A stretch of DNA of 64,000 nucleotides from the NCBI RefSeq assembly GCF_900188455.1, contig NZ_FZOL01000006.1, forward strand, positions 62,001-126,000, in the 5' to 3' direction. Below, piece by piece: positions 38,765 through 48,210 of this stretch. The position numbers and the translations under genes were made by a program. Each line of letters starts with the position of its first letter. Position 1 is the first letter of the stretch. A model generated the notes under the pieces. That model had not been told where the DNA came from. It did not search any database and saw only the letters and a program-made list of their open reading frames with translations. The stretch is from Pseudomonas japonica. Its GTDB lineage: Bacteria; Pseudomonadota; Gammaproteobacteria; Pseudomonadales; Pseudomonadaceae.

Positions 38765-41700
38765 GTGAATCCAGCGCCTCTTGTCAGTCTCGTCATTCCC
38801 GCCAACAGTGCGCGTTTCTTCCGTGCGACGCTGGTCAGTGCCTTGGCCCAGAACTACGAAAACCTCGAAGTCATCGTCTGCGACGAAGGTCGCGACGACG
38901 AGATCAAGGCGATCGTCGACGAACTCGAACCGCTGTCCCGTTGCCCCTTGTACTACCAGCGCAATGCGCAGCCGCTGGGCCTGCCGCGCAACCTGCTGGC
39001 CGGGCTGGAACTGGCCCGGGGCGACTACGTGCGCTTTCTCTGCGATGACGACCGTCTGCTGGCGGGCTGCATCGACAGCGAGATGCAATTGTTCCTCGCC
39101 AACGAGGACGTCAGCCTGGTCGTCACCCGCCGCAACCTGGTCGACGGCGATGATTTCGCCCTGTCCCAGCGTCTGGAGAACAGCTGGTTCACCTGGGGCG
39201 ACACGGTCTATCACGGCAACGACCTGCTGGATTTCTTCGAGAGCAACCCGCTCAACTTCATCGGCGGTTTCAGCAACACATTGATGCGTGCCAGGGACCT
39301 CGGCGAGTTGTTGCCGGCGCTGGTCGAGGCGGGCTTCCACGCCCATATCGATTTCGCCCTGTTCGTCTGTCTGCTGCGTCGCGGCAACCTGGCGGTCACC
39401 GCCCAGGTGCACTGCATCGAGCGCGTCCATCCGCAGCAGCTGCGCCGTCAGGCCGACCTGCAGAGCGCCCGCGCCACCGAGCTGCAGTGGCTGCGCAACA
39501 TGTTCGCCGCGCGCCCGCCGGCCACCGAGACCTTCTCCGGCTGGGTGCGCATCCATGTGCTGCCGGTGGATGGCAGCCGCGCTGCGCGGGTCTGGGAAAA
39601 CCTGTTCCTGGTCCACGTCCTGCGGAGCCTGCAGGCGATCCAGGAATCCCAGGTGGGCGATGACAGCGACACCTTCGCCGACCTCTACGGCAAGTGGCTC
39701 GGCTGCCGCCAGGACCCGCTGGTCCTGCGCCGCCTGATGCGCCTGAGCGAGCACTGGGACTGGCAACCGCGGATCGCCGTGGTGGTGATCGACGAGGAGG
39801 GCGACAGCCAGGCGCGCCAGCGCACCCTGGAGAGCATCGGTCGTCAATGCTATGGCGCCGCGACGACCCTGCTGCTGGCGGCGGGCAAGCTGCCGGGCAG
39901 TCTCGACGAAGGCCTGATCAGCCGGGCGCTGCAAGGCGACTGGGCGCGGCAGCTCAACGAACTGCTGCCCGAGCTGGAAGGCATCGACTGGTTCTGGCTG
40001 GTGCGTGCCGGCGACCGCCTCAGCGAGTTCAGCCTGATGCTGCTGGCCGAACGCGCCGTGCGCCTGGCGGAGATCGCCTGCGTCTACGGTGACGAAGGCG
40101 GCCTGAGCGACGAGGCGTCGAGCGAGCCGGTATTCAAGCCGGACTTCAACCTCGACCTGCAGCGTGCCTACCCCTTCACCGGGCGGGTACTGGCCTTCTC
40201 CCGCACGGCTTGCCTGGCGGCGGGTGGTTTCGCCAGCGGTTACCAGGAACTGGCGCCCCATGACCTGCTCTGGCGCCTGCTGGAAAGCCATGGCCCGCAG
40301 GCCATCGAGCATATCCCCGAGGTGCTGGTGGAGTGCGCGCCCGGCTTTGCCGCCTGGGTTTCCTCGGCCAGGGTGATCGCGGAAAACCCGCGGGTGCTGG
40401 ACGCGCACCTGCGCCGCCTGGGCGTGGACTACCACCTGCGCAACGAGGCGGGCGCGGCGATCAACCAGATCCGCTACCTGCATGCGACGCAGCCGCTGGT
40501 GACCCTGGTGGTCAGCTTCCGTGATCAGGTGGCGGCGCTGGAGCGTTGCCTGGAAAGTGTGCTGGGTCGCACCGCGTATCCCCATTACGAAATCCTGGTG
40601 ATCGACAACGCCAGCGAGGGCGAGGCGTCCCGGGCCTGGCTGGCGGCCATGGCGCAGATGGGCGATCGCTTGCGCGTGCTGTCGCTGGAGGAACAAACCT
40701 CGTTCCCGCGGCAGATCAACCTGGCGGCGCAACACGCTCGAGGCGACTACCTGCTGCTGCTCGATCCCTGCACGGTGGTCACCGAGGCCGACTGGCTGGA
40801 CGAACTGGTCGCCCATGGTCAACGCGCGGAAGTCGGCATGGTCGGCGCCGAGCTGTGCAATGCCCACGGGCTGGTGGTCAACGCGGGCGGCATTCTTGGT
40901 CTGCGCGGCGCGGTGTATTCGCCGTTCGTCGGCGAGATGACCGAGACCGGCGGTTACATGCAGCGTTTGCAGGTGGCGCAGAACTATTCCGCCCTCGGCG
41001 CCGACTGCCTGCTGGTGCGCAAGCAGCTGTTCCTCGAACTGGGCGGGTTGAACGAGGAAGACTTCAGCGCCGCGTTCAGCGACGTCGACCTGGGGCTGCG
41101 CATGCGTCAGGCCGGTTACCTCTGCGTGTGGACGCCACGGGCGCGCCTGGTCCTGGATCGTCCGCCCGGTCCGGCACTGGATGCGGAGCAGGAAGCACAG
41201 CGGCAGACAGTCCTGGTGCGGCAGCACGAAAACTTCCAGCAGGCCTGGATGCCGGTGATCGCCCGCGATCCGGCCTACAACGTCAACCTGGCCCTCAAGG
41301 AGTCGGCATTCCGCCTGGAGCCTGGGCTCAAGGACGGCTGGCTGCCCTTCGTCGGGCGTTCGCTGCCGCACATCCTGGCCTTGCCGATGAACAAGAGTGC
41401 GGTGGGGCATTACCGGGTGATCAAGCCGCTGACCGAGCTGGAAGCGGCGGGCTGGGTTACCCAGCAGCAGTATTTCGAGATCCCCAGCAACGTCGAGCTG
41501 GCGCGTTCCGCGCCGGACGTAGCGATCCTCCAGGGCCGCTACACCGAGGGCTTCATCAAGGAAATCGAACGCCTGAAGACCTACTCCAAGGGCTTCGTCA
41601 TCTACGAGCTGGACGACTACGTGATCAAGGTGCCGAAGAAGAACGGCCACCTCAAGCACACCCCGCGCGACCTCGAGGGCTCGCTGCGCCGTGGCATTGC

Positions 41701-42349
41701 CCGCTGTGATCGCCTGGTGGTGTCCACCGAGCCGCTGGCCGATGCCCTGAGCGATACCCACCACGACATCCGCGTGCTGCCCAACATGCTCGCCGAGGAA
41801 CTGTGGGTCGGGCGTCGGGCCCAGCGCCGCACATCGAGCAAGCCACGGGTAGGGTGGGGCGGTGGCACCAGCCATACCGGCGACCTGGAAGTGATCGCCG
41901 ACGTGATCAAGACCCTGGCCAACGACGTCGAGTGGGTCTTCTTCGGCATGTGCCCGCCGGCGCTGCGCCCTTACATCCACGAGTTCCATCCGCCGGTGGG
42001 TCTTGGCGCCTATCCGGCCAAGCTGTCCAGCCTCAACCTGGACCTGGCCCTGGCGCCGCTGGAGTTCCACATCTTCAACGACTGCAAGAGCAACCTGCGT
42101 CTGCTGGAGTACGGGGCCTGCGGCTATCCGGTGATCGTCACCGACACCGCGGCCTACCGCGGCTACCTGCCCTGCACCCGGGTCAAGAGCAACTCCACCG
42201 AGGAATGGCTGGAAGCGATCCGCATGCACCTGGCCGACCCCGAGGCCAGCTACCGCATGGGTGACCAGTTGCATGACGAGGTGATGCGCAACTATGTGCT
42301 GCGGCCGGAGCATGTGCAGGTCTGGTATGACGGCTGGATGCCGAGCTGA
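38765..42349 (+). CDS. multi-domain flagellar glycosyltransferase, 1194 aa (Fgt1-like)
   Basis: This giant cytoplasmic protein contains several transferase modules. An N-terminal GT-A (GT2) domain (1-260) has VSLVIPANSARFFRATLVSAL and the DDD metal motif in FLCDDDRLL. A divergent domain covers about 320-560. A second GT2 domain (about 574-830) has LVTLVVSFRDQVAALERCLESVL, and a GT-B-like C-terminal domain (about 870-1190) has RVGWGGGTSHTGDLEVIADVI. The order and size resemble Fgt1 of P. syringae, which glycosylates flagellin; that comparison is from memory. The start is GTG without a strong ribosome site. It probably builds a multi-sugar chain on flagellin using the CDP sugar made downstream. 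Confidence 0.85.
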   Translation: MNPAPLVSLVIPANSARFFRATLVSALAQNYENLEVIVCDEGRDDEIKAIVDELEPLSRCPLYYQRNAQPLGLPRNLLAGLELARGDYVRFLCDDDRLLAGCIDSEMQLFLANEDVSLVVTRRNLVDGDDFALSQRLENSWFTWGDTVYHGNDLLDFFESNPLNFIGGFSNTLMRARDLGELLPALVEAGFHAHIDFALFVCLLRRGNLAVTAQVHCIERVHPQQLRRQADLQSARATELQWLRNMFAARPPATETFSGWVRIHVLPVDGSRAARVWENLFLVHVLRSLQAIQESQVGDDSDTFADLYGKWLGCRQDPLVLRRLMRLSEHWDWQPRIAVVVIDEEGDSQARQRTLESIGRQCYGAATTLLLAAGKLPGSLDEGLISRALQGDWARQLNELLPELEGIDWFWLVRAGDRLSEFSLMLLAERAVRLAEIACVYGDEGGLSDEASSEPVFKPDFNLDLQRAYPFTGRVLAFSRTACLAAGGFASGYQELAPHDLLWRLLESHGPQAIEHIPEVLVECAPGFAAWVSSARVIAENPRVLDAHLRRLGVDYHLRNEAGAAINQIRYLHATQPLVTLVVSFRDQVAALERCLESVLGRTAYPHYEILVIDNASEGEASRAWLAAMAQMGDRLRVLSLEEQTSFPRQINLAAQHARGDYLLLLDPCTVVTEADWLDELVAHGQRAEVGMVGAELCNAHGLVVNAGGILGLRGAVYSPFVGEMTETGGYMQRLQVAQNYSALGADCLLVRKQLFLELGGLNEEDFSAAFSDVDLGLRMRQAGYLCVWTPRARLVLDRPPGPALDAEQEAQRQTVLVRQHENFQQAWMPVIARDPAYNVNLALKESAFRLEPGLKDGWLPFVGRSLPHILALPMNKSAVGHYRVIKPLTELEAAGWVTQQQYFEIPSNVELARSAPDVAILQGRYTEGFIKEIERLKTYSKGFVIYELDDYVIKVPKKNGHLKHTPRDLEGSLRRGIARCDRLVVSTEPLADALSDTHHDIRVLPNMLAEELWVGRRAQRRTSSKPRVGWGGGTSHTGDLEVIADVIKTLANDVEWVFFGMCPPALRPYIHEFHPPVGLGAYPAKLSSLNLDLALAPLEFHIFNDCKSNLRLLEYGACGYPVIVTDTAAYRGYLPCTRVKSNSTEEWLEAIRMHLADPEASYRMGDQLHDEVMRNYVLRPEHVQVWYDGWMPS

Positions 42350-42371
42350 ATTTCTCGAAGCTGCCCACGAT

Positions 42372-42528
42372 CCTGTAGGAGCTGGCTTGCCTGCGATGGA
42401 CCGCGTAGCGGTCCCGGTTCCTGATCTACATTCAGGCCAACGATCTCTATGCGACTTCGGATCGGGAACCGGGACCGCTGCGCGGTCCATCGCAGTGGTT
42501 CGTCACACGACAAGCCAGCTCCTACAGG
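42372..42528. repeat. REP doublet with a 15-bp insertion in one arm
   Basis: The left arm (42372-42421) and right arm (42465-42528) are inverted copies. They share the CCTGTAGGAGCTGGCTTG head, a CTGCGATGGACCGCG core and a GGTCCCGGTTCC end. The right arm carries an extra 15 bases, TGGTTCGTCACACGA, absent from the left arm. With its flank this reads GGTTCGTCACACGACAAGCC, which is the inverse of the loop element at 7926-7946. The rest of the 306-bp gap 42350-42655 holds only the leader of the rfbF operon. Confidence 0.88.
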
Positions 42529-42655
42529 CAAGCAACCTGAACAATCTGGCGCGTTTCCTGCAAGTCCCCCTCCCATCGCCATAAATCCCGCGCCTGCGCG
42601 ATTTATCCGGACGGCCCGCCGCGCGCGGGCCCTGTGACGTACGAGAGGGAAGGAC

Positions 42656-43429
42656 ATGAAGGCAGTAATACTGGCCGGTGGACTGGGCACTCGCATCAGC
42701 GAAGAGTCGCACCTCAAGCCGAAGCCGATGATCGAGATCGGCGGCAAGCCAATTCTCTGGCACATCATGAAGCAGTACTCGGCCCACGGTATCCACGACT
42801 TCGTGATCTGCCTCGGCTACAAGGGCTACGCGATCAAGGATTTCTTCGCCAACTACTTCCTGCACACCTCCGACGTCACCTTCGACATGCGCGCCAACCG
42901 CATGGACGTGCACCAGAACTACAGCGAGCCATGGCGCGTGACCCTGATCGACACCGGTGAGGAAACCATGACCGGTGGCCGCCTGCGCCGCGCCGCGCGC
43001 TACGTGGAAGACGAGAAGGCCTTCTGCTTCACCTACGGCGATGGCGTTTCCGACCTGAACATCGGTGCCCTGGTGGATTTCCACCTGAGCCACGGCAAGC
43101 TCGCCACCGTCACCGCGGTACAGCCGCCCGGACGCTACGGCGCGCTGCAGCGCGACGGCGACGCCGTGCGCGGCTTCATCGAGAAGCCACGCGGTGACGG
43201 CGGCTGGATCAACGGCGGCTTCTTCGTCCTTTCGCCAAAAGTGCTGCCCTACGTCAGCGACGACCACACCTCCTGGGAATCCGAACCCCTCGCGCAGCTG
43301 GCCGCCGAAGACCAGTTGCAGGCTTTCCAGCACGACGGCTTCTGGCATCCGATGGACACCCTGCGCGACAAGAACCATCTCGAACACCTCTGGCAGAGCG
43401 GGGAGGCCCCATGGAAACAGTGGGCTTGA
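42656..43429 (+). CDS. rfbF: glucose-1-phosphate cytidylyltransferase
   Basis: The 257-residue protein has the nucleotidyltransferase N-terminus MKAVILAGGLGTRISEESHLKPKPMIEIGGKPILWHIMKQY and the metal-binding GDGVSD motif. The MDTLRDKNHLEHLW C-terminus is characteristic of CDP-glucose pyrophosphorylases. It makes CDP-glucose from CTP and glucose 1-phosphate, the first step of CDP-6-deoxy sugars. It is the first gene of a seven-gene overlapping operon (42656-48942), overlapping rfbG by 19 bp. Confidence 0.94.
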   Translation: MKAVILAGGLGTRISEESHLKPKPMIEIGGKPILWHIMKQYSAHGIHDFVICLGYKGYAIKDFFANYFLHTSDVTFDMRANRMDVHQNYSEPWRVTLIDTGEETMTGGRLRRAARYVEDEKAFCFTYGDGVSDLNIGALVDFHLSHGKLATVTAVQPPGRYGALQRDGDAVRGFIEKPRGDGGWINGGFFVLSPKVLPYVSDDHTSWESEPLAQLAAEDQLQAFQHDGFWHPMDTLRDKNHLEHLWQSGEAPWKQWA

Positions 43430-44493
43430 ACAGCGATTTCTGGCAGGGCAAGCGCGTCCTGCTGACCGGCCACACCGGTTTCAAGGGCAGCTGGCTGGCA
43501 TTGTGGCTGCGTGAACTGGGCGCCGAAGTCACCGGCTTCGCCCTCGATCCTCTGCCGGGCCCCAACCTCTACGAACTGGCCGCGGTCGGGCGCGAGATCA
43601 AGGACGCCCGTGGCGACCTGCGTGACCTCGGCGCGCTGCTCGAAGTGGTGGCCGAGGCGCAGCCGGAGATCGTCCTGCACCTGGCCGCGCAACCGCTGGT
43701 GCGCGAGGCCTATCGCGATCCGCTGGGTACCTATTCCAGCAACGTCATGGGCACCCTCAACCTGCTCGAAGCGATCCGTCAGGTCGGCGGCGTGCGTTCG
43801 GTGGTGCTGGTCACCACCGACAAGGTCTACGCCAACCAGGAATGGCCATGGCCCTACCGCGAGAACGAGGCGCTGGGCGGGCACGATCCGTACAGCAGCA
43901 GCAAGGCCTGCTGCGAGCTGCTGGCGCAGTCCTACACGGCCTCCTTCTTCCCGCCGGACAAGCATGCCGAGCACGGCCTGGCCCTGGCCACCGCGCGCGC
44001 CGGCAACGTCCTCGGCGGTGGCGACTTCGCCGCCGAACGGCTGATTCCCGATGTGCTCAAGGCCTGGGATGCCGGGCACCCGGTGACCTTGCGTTATCCA
44101 CAGGCGGTACGCCCGTGGCAGCACGCCCTGGAGCCGCTGGCCGGCTACCTGCTGCTGGCCCATCGGCTGTACACCCAGGGTCCGGAATTCTCCGGGGCGT
44201 GGAACTTCGGCCCCAACGAAGGCGACATGTGCAGTGTCGGCGAAGTGGTCGCCCACCTGTCCCGGCAGTGGCCGGATTCGCCGGGGATCCGCGTCGAGCC
44301 GAGCGAGCTGCATGAGGCCGGCGTGCTGCGCCTGGACAGCGGCCGCGCGCGCCAGTTGCTCGGCTGGCGTACGCGCTGGTCGTTGCGCGAGTGCCTGGAG
44401 CACACCCTGCAATGGCACCTGGCCTGGAAGCGCGGCGGCGACCTGCGCGCGGTGACCCTCGACCAGCTCAACCTGTACGCGGAGCTGTCGTGA
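43411..44493 (+). CDS. rfbG: CDP-glucose 4,6-dehydratase
   Basis: The 360-residue short-chain dehydrogenase-type protein has the NAD motif LLTGHTGFKGSWLALWL. The TTDKVY segment and catalytic Tyr-Lys in DPYSSSKACCELL are present. The RPWQHALEPLAGYLLLA stretch is typical of RfbG. It converts CDP-glucose to CDP-4-keto-6-deoxyglucose. It overlaps both neighbours (19 bp with rfbF, 4 bp with the epimerase). Confidence 0.94.
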   Translation: METVGLNSDFWQGKRVLLTGHTGFKGSWLALWLRELGAEVTGFALDPLPGPNLYELAAVGREIKDARGDLRDLGALLEVVAEAQPEIVLHLAAQPLVREAYRDPLGTYSSNVMGTLNLLEAIRQVGGVRSVVLVTTDKVYANQEWPWPYRENEALGGHDPYSSSKACCELLAQSYTASFFPPDKHAEHGLALATARAGNVLGGGDFAAERLIPDVLKAWDAGHPVTLRYPQAVRPWQHALEPLAGYLLLAHRLYTQGPEFSGAWNFGPNEGDMCSVGEVVAHLSRQWPDSPGIRVEPSELHEAGVLRLDSGRARQLLGWRTRWSLRECLEHTLQWHLAWKRGGDLRAVTLDQLNLYAELS

Positions 44494-45050
44494 GCGACCT
44501 GCAACTGCAGGCGCTGCCGCTGGCAGGCCTGTTCAGCGTCCAGCACAAGCGCCACGGCGACGCCCGCGGGCAGTTCGCCCGGCTGTTCTGCGAAGGCAGC
44601 CTGACCGGGCTCGGCACGCCGTTCCATATCCGCCAGATCAACCATTCGCGCACCGTCGGCGAAGGCTCCGTGCGTGGCCTGCACTACCAGCAGGGCGACC
44701 AGCCGGAAGCCAAGCTGATCACCTGCCTGCGCGGCGCGGTGTGGGATGTGGCGGTGGACCTGCGCCAGGGCTCGCCGACCTTCCTGCGCTGGCACGCCGA
44801 ACGCCTCGAAGCCGGCGACGGCCGCAGCCTGCTGATCCCCGCCGGTTTCGCCCACGGCTTCCAGGTCCTGGGCGACGAAGCCGAACTGCTCTACCTGCAC
44901 AGCGCCGACTACGCGCCGGGCCGCGAGGGCGGGCTGTCGGTGCACGACCCGCGCCTGGCGATCGACTGGCCGCTGCCTGTCAAGAATCTGTCGGCCCGGG
45001 ATGAAGCCCATCCCTGGCTGGATCATCATTTCACCGGAGTGTCCGCATGA
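44490..45050 (+). CDS. RmlC-like NDP-4-keto-6-deoxyhexose epimerase
   Basis: The 186-residue cupin has the RmlC pattern: the substrate-binding and catalytic His in VRGLHYQQGDQ, AVWDVAVDLRQGSPTF, and the FAHGFQVLGDEAELLYLHSADYAP segment with the acid tyrosine. It would epimerise C3 and/or C5 of the CDP-4-keto-6-deoxyglucose made by RfbF/RfbG. The GTG start overlaps the rfbG stop (GTGA). Whether both positions are epimerised cannot be read. The presence of a C-methyltransferase directly downstream suggests a 3- or 5-epimerised, then branched sugar. Confidence 0.86.
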   Translation: MSDLQLQALPLAGLFSVQHKRHGDARGQFARLFCEGSLTGLGTPFHIRQINHSRTVGEGSVRGLHYQQGDQPEAKLITCLRGAVWDVAVDLRQGSPTFLRWHAERLEAGDGRSLLIPAGFAHGFQVLGDEAELLYLHSADYAPGREGGLSVHDPRLAIDWPLPVKNLSARDEAHPWLDHHFTGVSA

Positions 45051-46270
45051 ATTGCCGTGGCTGTGGCGCAGCGTTGAGCCTGCCGCTGATCGACCTGGGC
45101 ACCGCGCCGCCTTCCAACGCCTACCTGCGCGCCGAACAGCTGGCCCAGGCCGAGGCCTGGGTGCCGCTGAAAGTCGGCGTCTGCCAGCAGTGCTGGCTGG
45201 TGCAGACCGAGGACTACACCCGCGCCGACGCGCTGTTCGATGCCGACTACGCCTATTTCAGTTCCTACTCCACTTCCTGGCTGGCCCACGCCCGCCAGTA
45301 CGTCGAGGACATGAGCGCGCGTTTCGACCTCGCTGAACACAGTCGCGTGGTGGAGATCGCCGCCAACGACGGCTACCTGCTGCAATACGTCGCCGCCCGC
45401 GGCATTCCCTGCCTCGGTGTCGAACCGACCCGCAGCACGGCCCAGGCGGCGCGGGAAAAAGGTCTGGAGATCCGCGAGCTGTTCTTCGGCGAAGCGAGCG
45501 CGCGAGCGCTGGTGGAAGAGGGCTGGGCCGCCGACCTGATGGCGGCCAACAACGTGCTGGCGCATGTGCCGGACATCAACGATTTCCTTCGCGGTTTCGC
45601 CACCCTGCTCAAGCCGGCGGGCGTCGCCACCTTCGAGTTTCCGCACCTGCTCAGCCTGATGGCCGAGCACCAGTTCGACACCCTGTACCACGAGCACTAT
45701 TCCTACCTGTCGCTGACCGCCGTGCGCACCCTGTGCCAGCGCAATGGCCTGGAGATCTTCGACGTCGAGGAACTGCCGACCCATGGCGGTTCGCTGCGGG
45801 TCTTCGTGCAGCGCGCGGGCGGTCCGCAGGCCGTCTTGCCGGCGGTGCGGGCACTGCTGGAAACGGAAGACAAGGTCGGCGTGACCAGCGCGGACTTCTA
45901 CGCGACCCTGGCGCCCGCCGCCGAACGCATCAAGCACCAGCTGCTGCGCTTCCTGCTCCAGGCGAAGGCGGAGGGCAAGCGCGTGGTCGGCTACGGCGCC
46001 GCGGCCAAGGGCAACACCCTGCTCAACTACGCCGGGGTACGTGCCGACCTGCTGGCCTGGGTCGCCGACGCCAACCCGCACAAGCAGGGCAAGTTCCTTC
46101 CGGGCAGTCGCATTCCGGTGGTGGCACCGGAGCGCCTGGCCATCGAGCAGCCGGACTACGTGCTGGTGTTGCCGTGGAACCTGCTCAAGGAGGTCAGCGA
46201 ACAGCAGGCGCTGGTGCGTGAATGGGGCGGCCGCTTCGTCATCGCCGTGCCGGAGTTGACCGTCCTGTGA
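45047..46270 (+). CDS. sugar C-methyltransferase (TylCIII/NovU type)
   Basis: The 407-residue protein has three family parts. An N-terminal zinc-binding segment has four cysteines (MNCRGCGAALSLPLIDLG ... VCQQCWLVQ). A SAM domain (about 90-240) has VVEIAANDGYLLQYVAARGIPCLGVEP. A C-terminal Methyltransf_14-like domain has VVGYGAAAKGNTLLNYAGV. Known members add a methyl carbon to C3 of NDP-4-keto-6-deoxy sugars, giving branched sugars such as mycarose or noviose precursors. The conserved His in YHEHYSYLS is present. Start overlaps the previous stop by ATGA. The likely substrate is the CDP sugar of this operon. Confidence 0.88.
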   Translation: MNCRGCGAALSLPLIDLGTAPPSNAYLRAEQLAQAEAWVPLKVGVCQQCWLVQTEDYTRADALFDADYAYFSSYSTSWLAHARQYVEDMSARFDLAEHSRVVEIAANDGYLLQYVAARGIPCLGVEPTRSTAQAAREKGLEIRELFFGEASARALVEEGWAADLMAANNVLAHVPDINDFLRGFATLLKPAGVATFEFPHLLSLMAEHQFDTLYHEHYSYLSLTAVRTLCQRNGLEIFDVEELPTHGGSLRVFVQRAGGPQAVLPAVRALLETEDKVGVTSADFYATLAPAAERIKHQLLRFLLQAKAEGKRVVGYGAAAKGNTLLNYAGVRADLLAWVADANPHKQGKFLPGSRIPVVAPERLAIEQPDYVLVLPWNLLKEVSEQQALVREWGGRFVIAVPELTVL

Positions 46271-47127
46271 TGAAGGTATTGCTCACCGGTGCCAGCGGTT
46301 TCGTTGGCCAGCACCTTGTCGCCGCCTTGCTGGAGCGCGGCTGCCAGGTCCGCGCCGTGGCCCGGCGCGAAGAGCCGGCACGGGCGCAGCCCTGGTTCGA
46401 CCAGGTCGAGTTCGTCGGCGCCGATATCCACAGTGCGGACACCGACGTCGCCGCCCTGTGCGAGGGGGTCGATGCGCTGGTCCATCTGGCCTGGCCGGGG
46501 CTGCCGAATTACCAGGGCCTGTTTCACCTCGAACACAACCTGATGGCCGACTACGGCTTCATCAAGCGCGCGGTCGAGGCCGGGGTAGGGCAGGTGCAGG
46601 TCACCGGCACCTGCTTCGAATACGGCCTGCAGAGCGGCCCGCTGGCTGAAGAGCTGGAATGCCGTCCGGGCAATGCCTACGGCCTGGCCAAGCACAGCCT
46701 GCGCCTGTTCCTCGATACCCTGCGCCAGCAGCAGCCGTTCACCCTGCAATGGGCGCGACTGTTCTACCTGTACGGCCCGGGGCAGAACCCCAACAGCCTG
46801 CTGGCGGCACTGGACCGGGCGATCGATGCCGGGCAGGCGCGTTTCGACATGTCCGCGGGCGAGCAGCTGCGCGATTTCCTGCCGATCGAGACGGCCACCG
46901 CCCACCTCGCGGATCTGCTGCTGCGCCGCGATTTCAGTGGTGTGGTCAATGTCTGCAGTGGCCAGCCGGTGTCGGTCCGCGGCCTGGTGGAGCGCCACTG
47001 CGCCGCGCGCGACGCGCGCATTGCCTTGAACCTCGGTCACTACCCTTACCCGACGCACGAGCCCATGGCCTTCTGGGGCGATGCCCGGCGCCTGCGTGCC
47101 TTGCTGGGAGCACAACATGAAGCATGA
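46270..47127 (+). CDS. NAD(P)-dependent sugar epimerase/4-ketoreductase
   Basis: The 285-residue extended SDR has the N-terminal nucleotide motif KVLLTGASGFVGQHLVAALL and the Tyr-Lys pair in NAYGLAKHS. A C-terminal half for NDP-sugar binding follows. It probably reduces the 4-keto group of the branched CDP sugar, the usual last step of such pathways. Start and upstream stop share one base (TGATG). Which stereoisomer is produced cannot be deduced. Confidence 0.85.
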   Translation: MKVLLTGASGFVGQHLVAALLERGCQVRAVARREEPARAQPWFDQVEFVGADIHSADTDVAALCEGVDALVHLAWPGLPNYQGLFHLEHNLMADYGFIKRAVEAGVGQVQVTGTCFEYGLQSGPLAEELECRPGNAYGLAKHSLRLFLDTLRQQQPFTLQWARLFYLYGPGQNPNSLLAALDRAIDAGQARFDMSAGEQLRDFLPIETATAHLADLLLRRDFSGVVNVCSGQPVSVRGLVERHCAARDARIALNLGHYPYPTHEPMAFWGDARRLRALLGAQHEA

Positions 47128-48190
47128 GCTGTACCGCGCCAGCGCCCTGCCGGTGCTGCAGAACCGCACCTTCGCCGATGCCGCCAGCGCCCGCGCCAGT
47201 GCCAGCGCCGACATGCGTCTGGTGCAGGACAGCCGCACCGGCCTGGTCTTCAACGACGCCTTCGATGCCGACAAGCTCAACTACGACAGCGACTACCAGA
47301 ACGAGCAGGCCCATTCCGCGCAGTTCCAGCGCCACCTGAACGATGTCGAGGCCATCGTCGCCCGTCATTTCACGGGACGCAGCCTGATCGAAGTCGGGTG
47401 CGGCAAGGGGTACTTCCTTGAGCTGCTGCGCGAGCGCGGCTACGCCGTGACCGGTATCGACCCGGCCTACGAAGGCGACAACGCCGACGTGATCAAGGCG
47501 CCGTTCACCCCCGCGCTGGACCTGCGCGCCGAGGCCATCGTCCTGCGTCATGTGCTGGAGCACATCGCCGACCCGGTGAGCTTCCTCCACGAGATCGCCC
47601 GGGCCAATGGCGACAGCGGCCTGATCTACATCGAAGTGCCGTGCCTGGACTGGATCATCGAGCACAAGGCCTGGTTCGACCTGTTCTACGAGCACGTCAA
47701 CTACTTCCGCCTCGCCGACCTGCAGCGTCTGTTCGGTCGCGTGCTGGAAGGCGGCCGCCTGTTCGGCGGGCAGTACCTGTACGTGGTCGCCGACCTCGCC
47801 AGCCTCCGTCGTCCGGACGCTGGTGGAGGTGAACCGCTGCGCCTGCCCGACGACTTCAGTGCCAGCCTGGAGCGCGCGGTGGCCATCGTCCGCAGCGATG
47901 CCGACAAGGGCTCGGCGATCTGGGGCGCCTCGTCCAAGGGCGTGATCTATTCGCTGTTCCTGCAGCGCGCCGGGGTGGCGGTCGACCAGGTGGTCGACAT
48001 CAATCCGGCCAAACAGGGCCGCTACCTGCCGCTCAGCGGCGCGCGCGTATCGTCGCCGCAGGAGGCCATGGCCGCCTTGCCCGACGGCGCCAACCTGTTC
48101 GTGATGAATTCCAACTACCTCGAAGAAATCCGCCGCATGACCGCCGACCGCTTCGTCTACCACGCCGTCGACAGCGCCGCATTTCAATGA
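47117..48190 (+). CDS. second SAM methyltransferase with C-methyltransferase-type C-terminal domain
   Basis: The 357-residue protein has a SAM domain with LIEVGCGKGYFLELLRERGYAVTGIDP and the LRHVLEHIADPVSFL motif. Its C-terminal domain (about 250-357, IWGASSKGVIYSLFLQRAGVAVDQVVDINPAKQGRYLP) is of the Methyltransf_14 type also present at the end of the 45047 protein. It lacks the cysteine-rich zinc segment at the N-terminus. It may be a divergent C- or O-methyltransferase on the same sugar or on the next one. It overlaps both neighbours by 11 and 4 bp. Function beyond methyl transfer is unknown. Confidence 0.8.
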   Translation: MKHELYRASALPVLQNRTFADAASARASASADMRLVQDSRTGLVFNDAFDADKLNYDSDYQNEQAHSAQFQRHLNDVEAIVARHFTGRSLIEVGCGKGYFLELLRERGYAVTGIDPAYEGDNADVIKAPFTPALDLRAEAIVLRHVLEHIADPVSFLHEIARANGDSGLIYIEVPCLDWIIEHKAWFDLFYEHVNYFRLADLQRLFGRVLEGGRLFGGQYLYVVADLASLRRPDAGGGEPLRLPDDFSASLERAVAIVRSDADKGSAIWGASSKGVIYSLFLQRAGVAVDQVVDINPAKQGRYLPLSGARVSSPQEAMAALPDGANLFVMNSNYLEEIRRMTADRFVYHAVDSAAFQ

Positions 48191-48210
48191 CTTCCCAGAG
48201 AGACAGCACC

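Noticed and set aside
38729-42490. 1253-codon open frame on the minus strand opposite the large glycosyltransferase
   Set aside because: It is a shadow of the GC-rich plus-strand gene. The translation is His/Gln/Arg/Gly-rich low complexity with no motif, and the plus-strand frame has clear domains.
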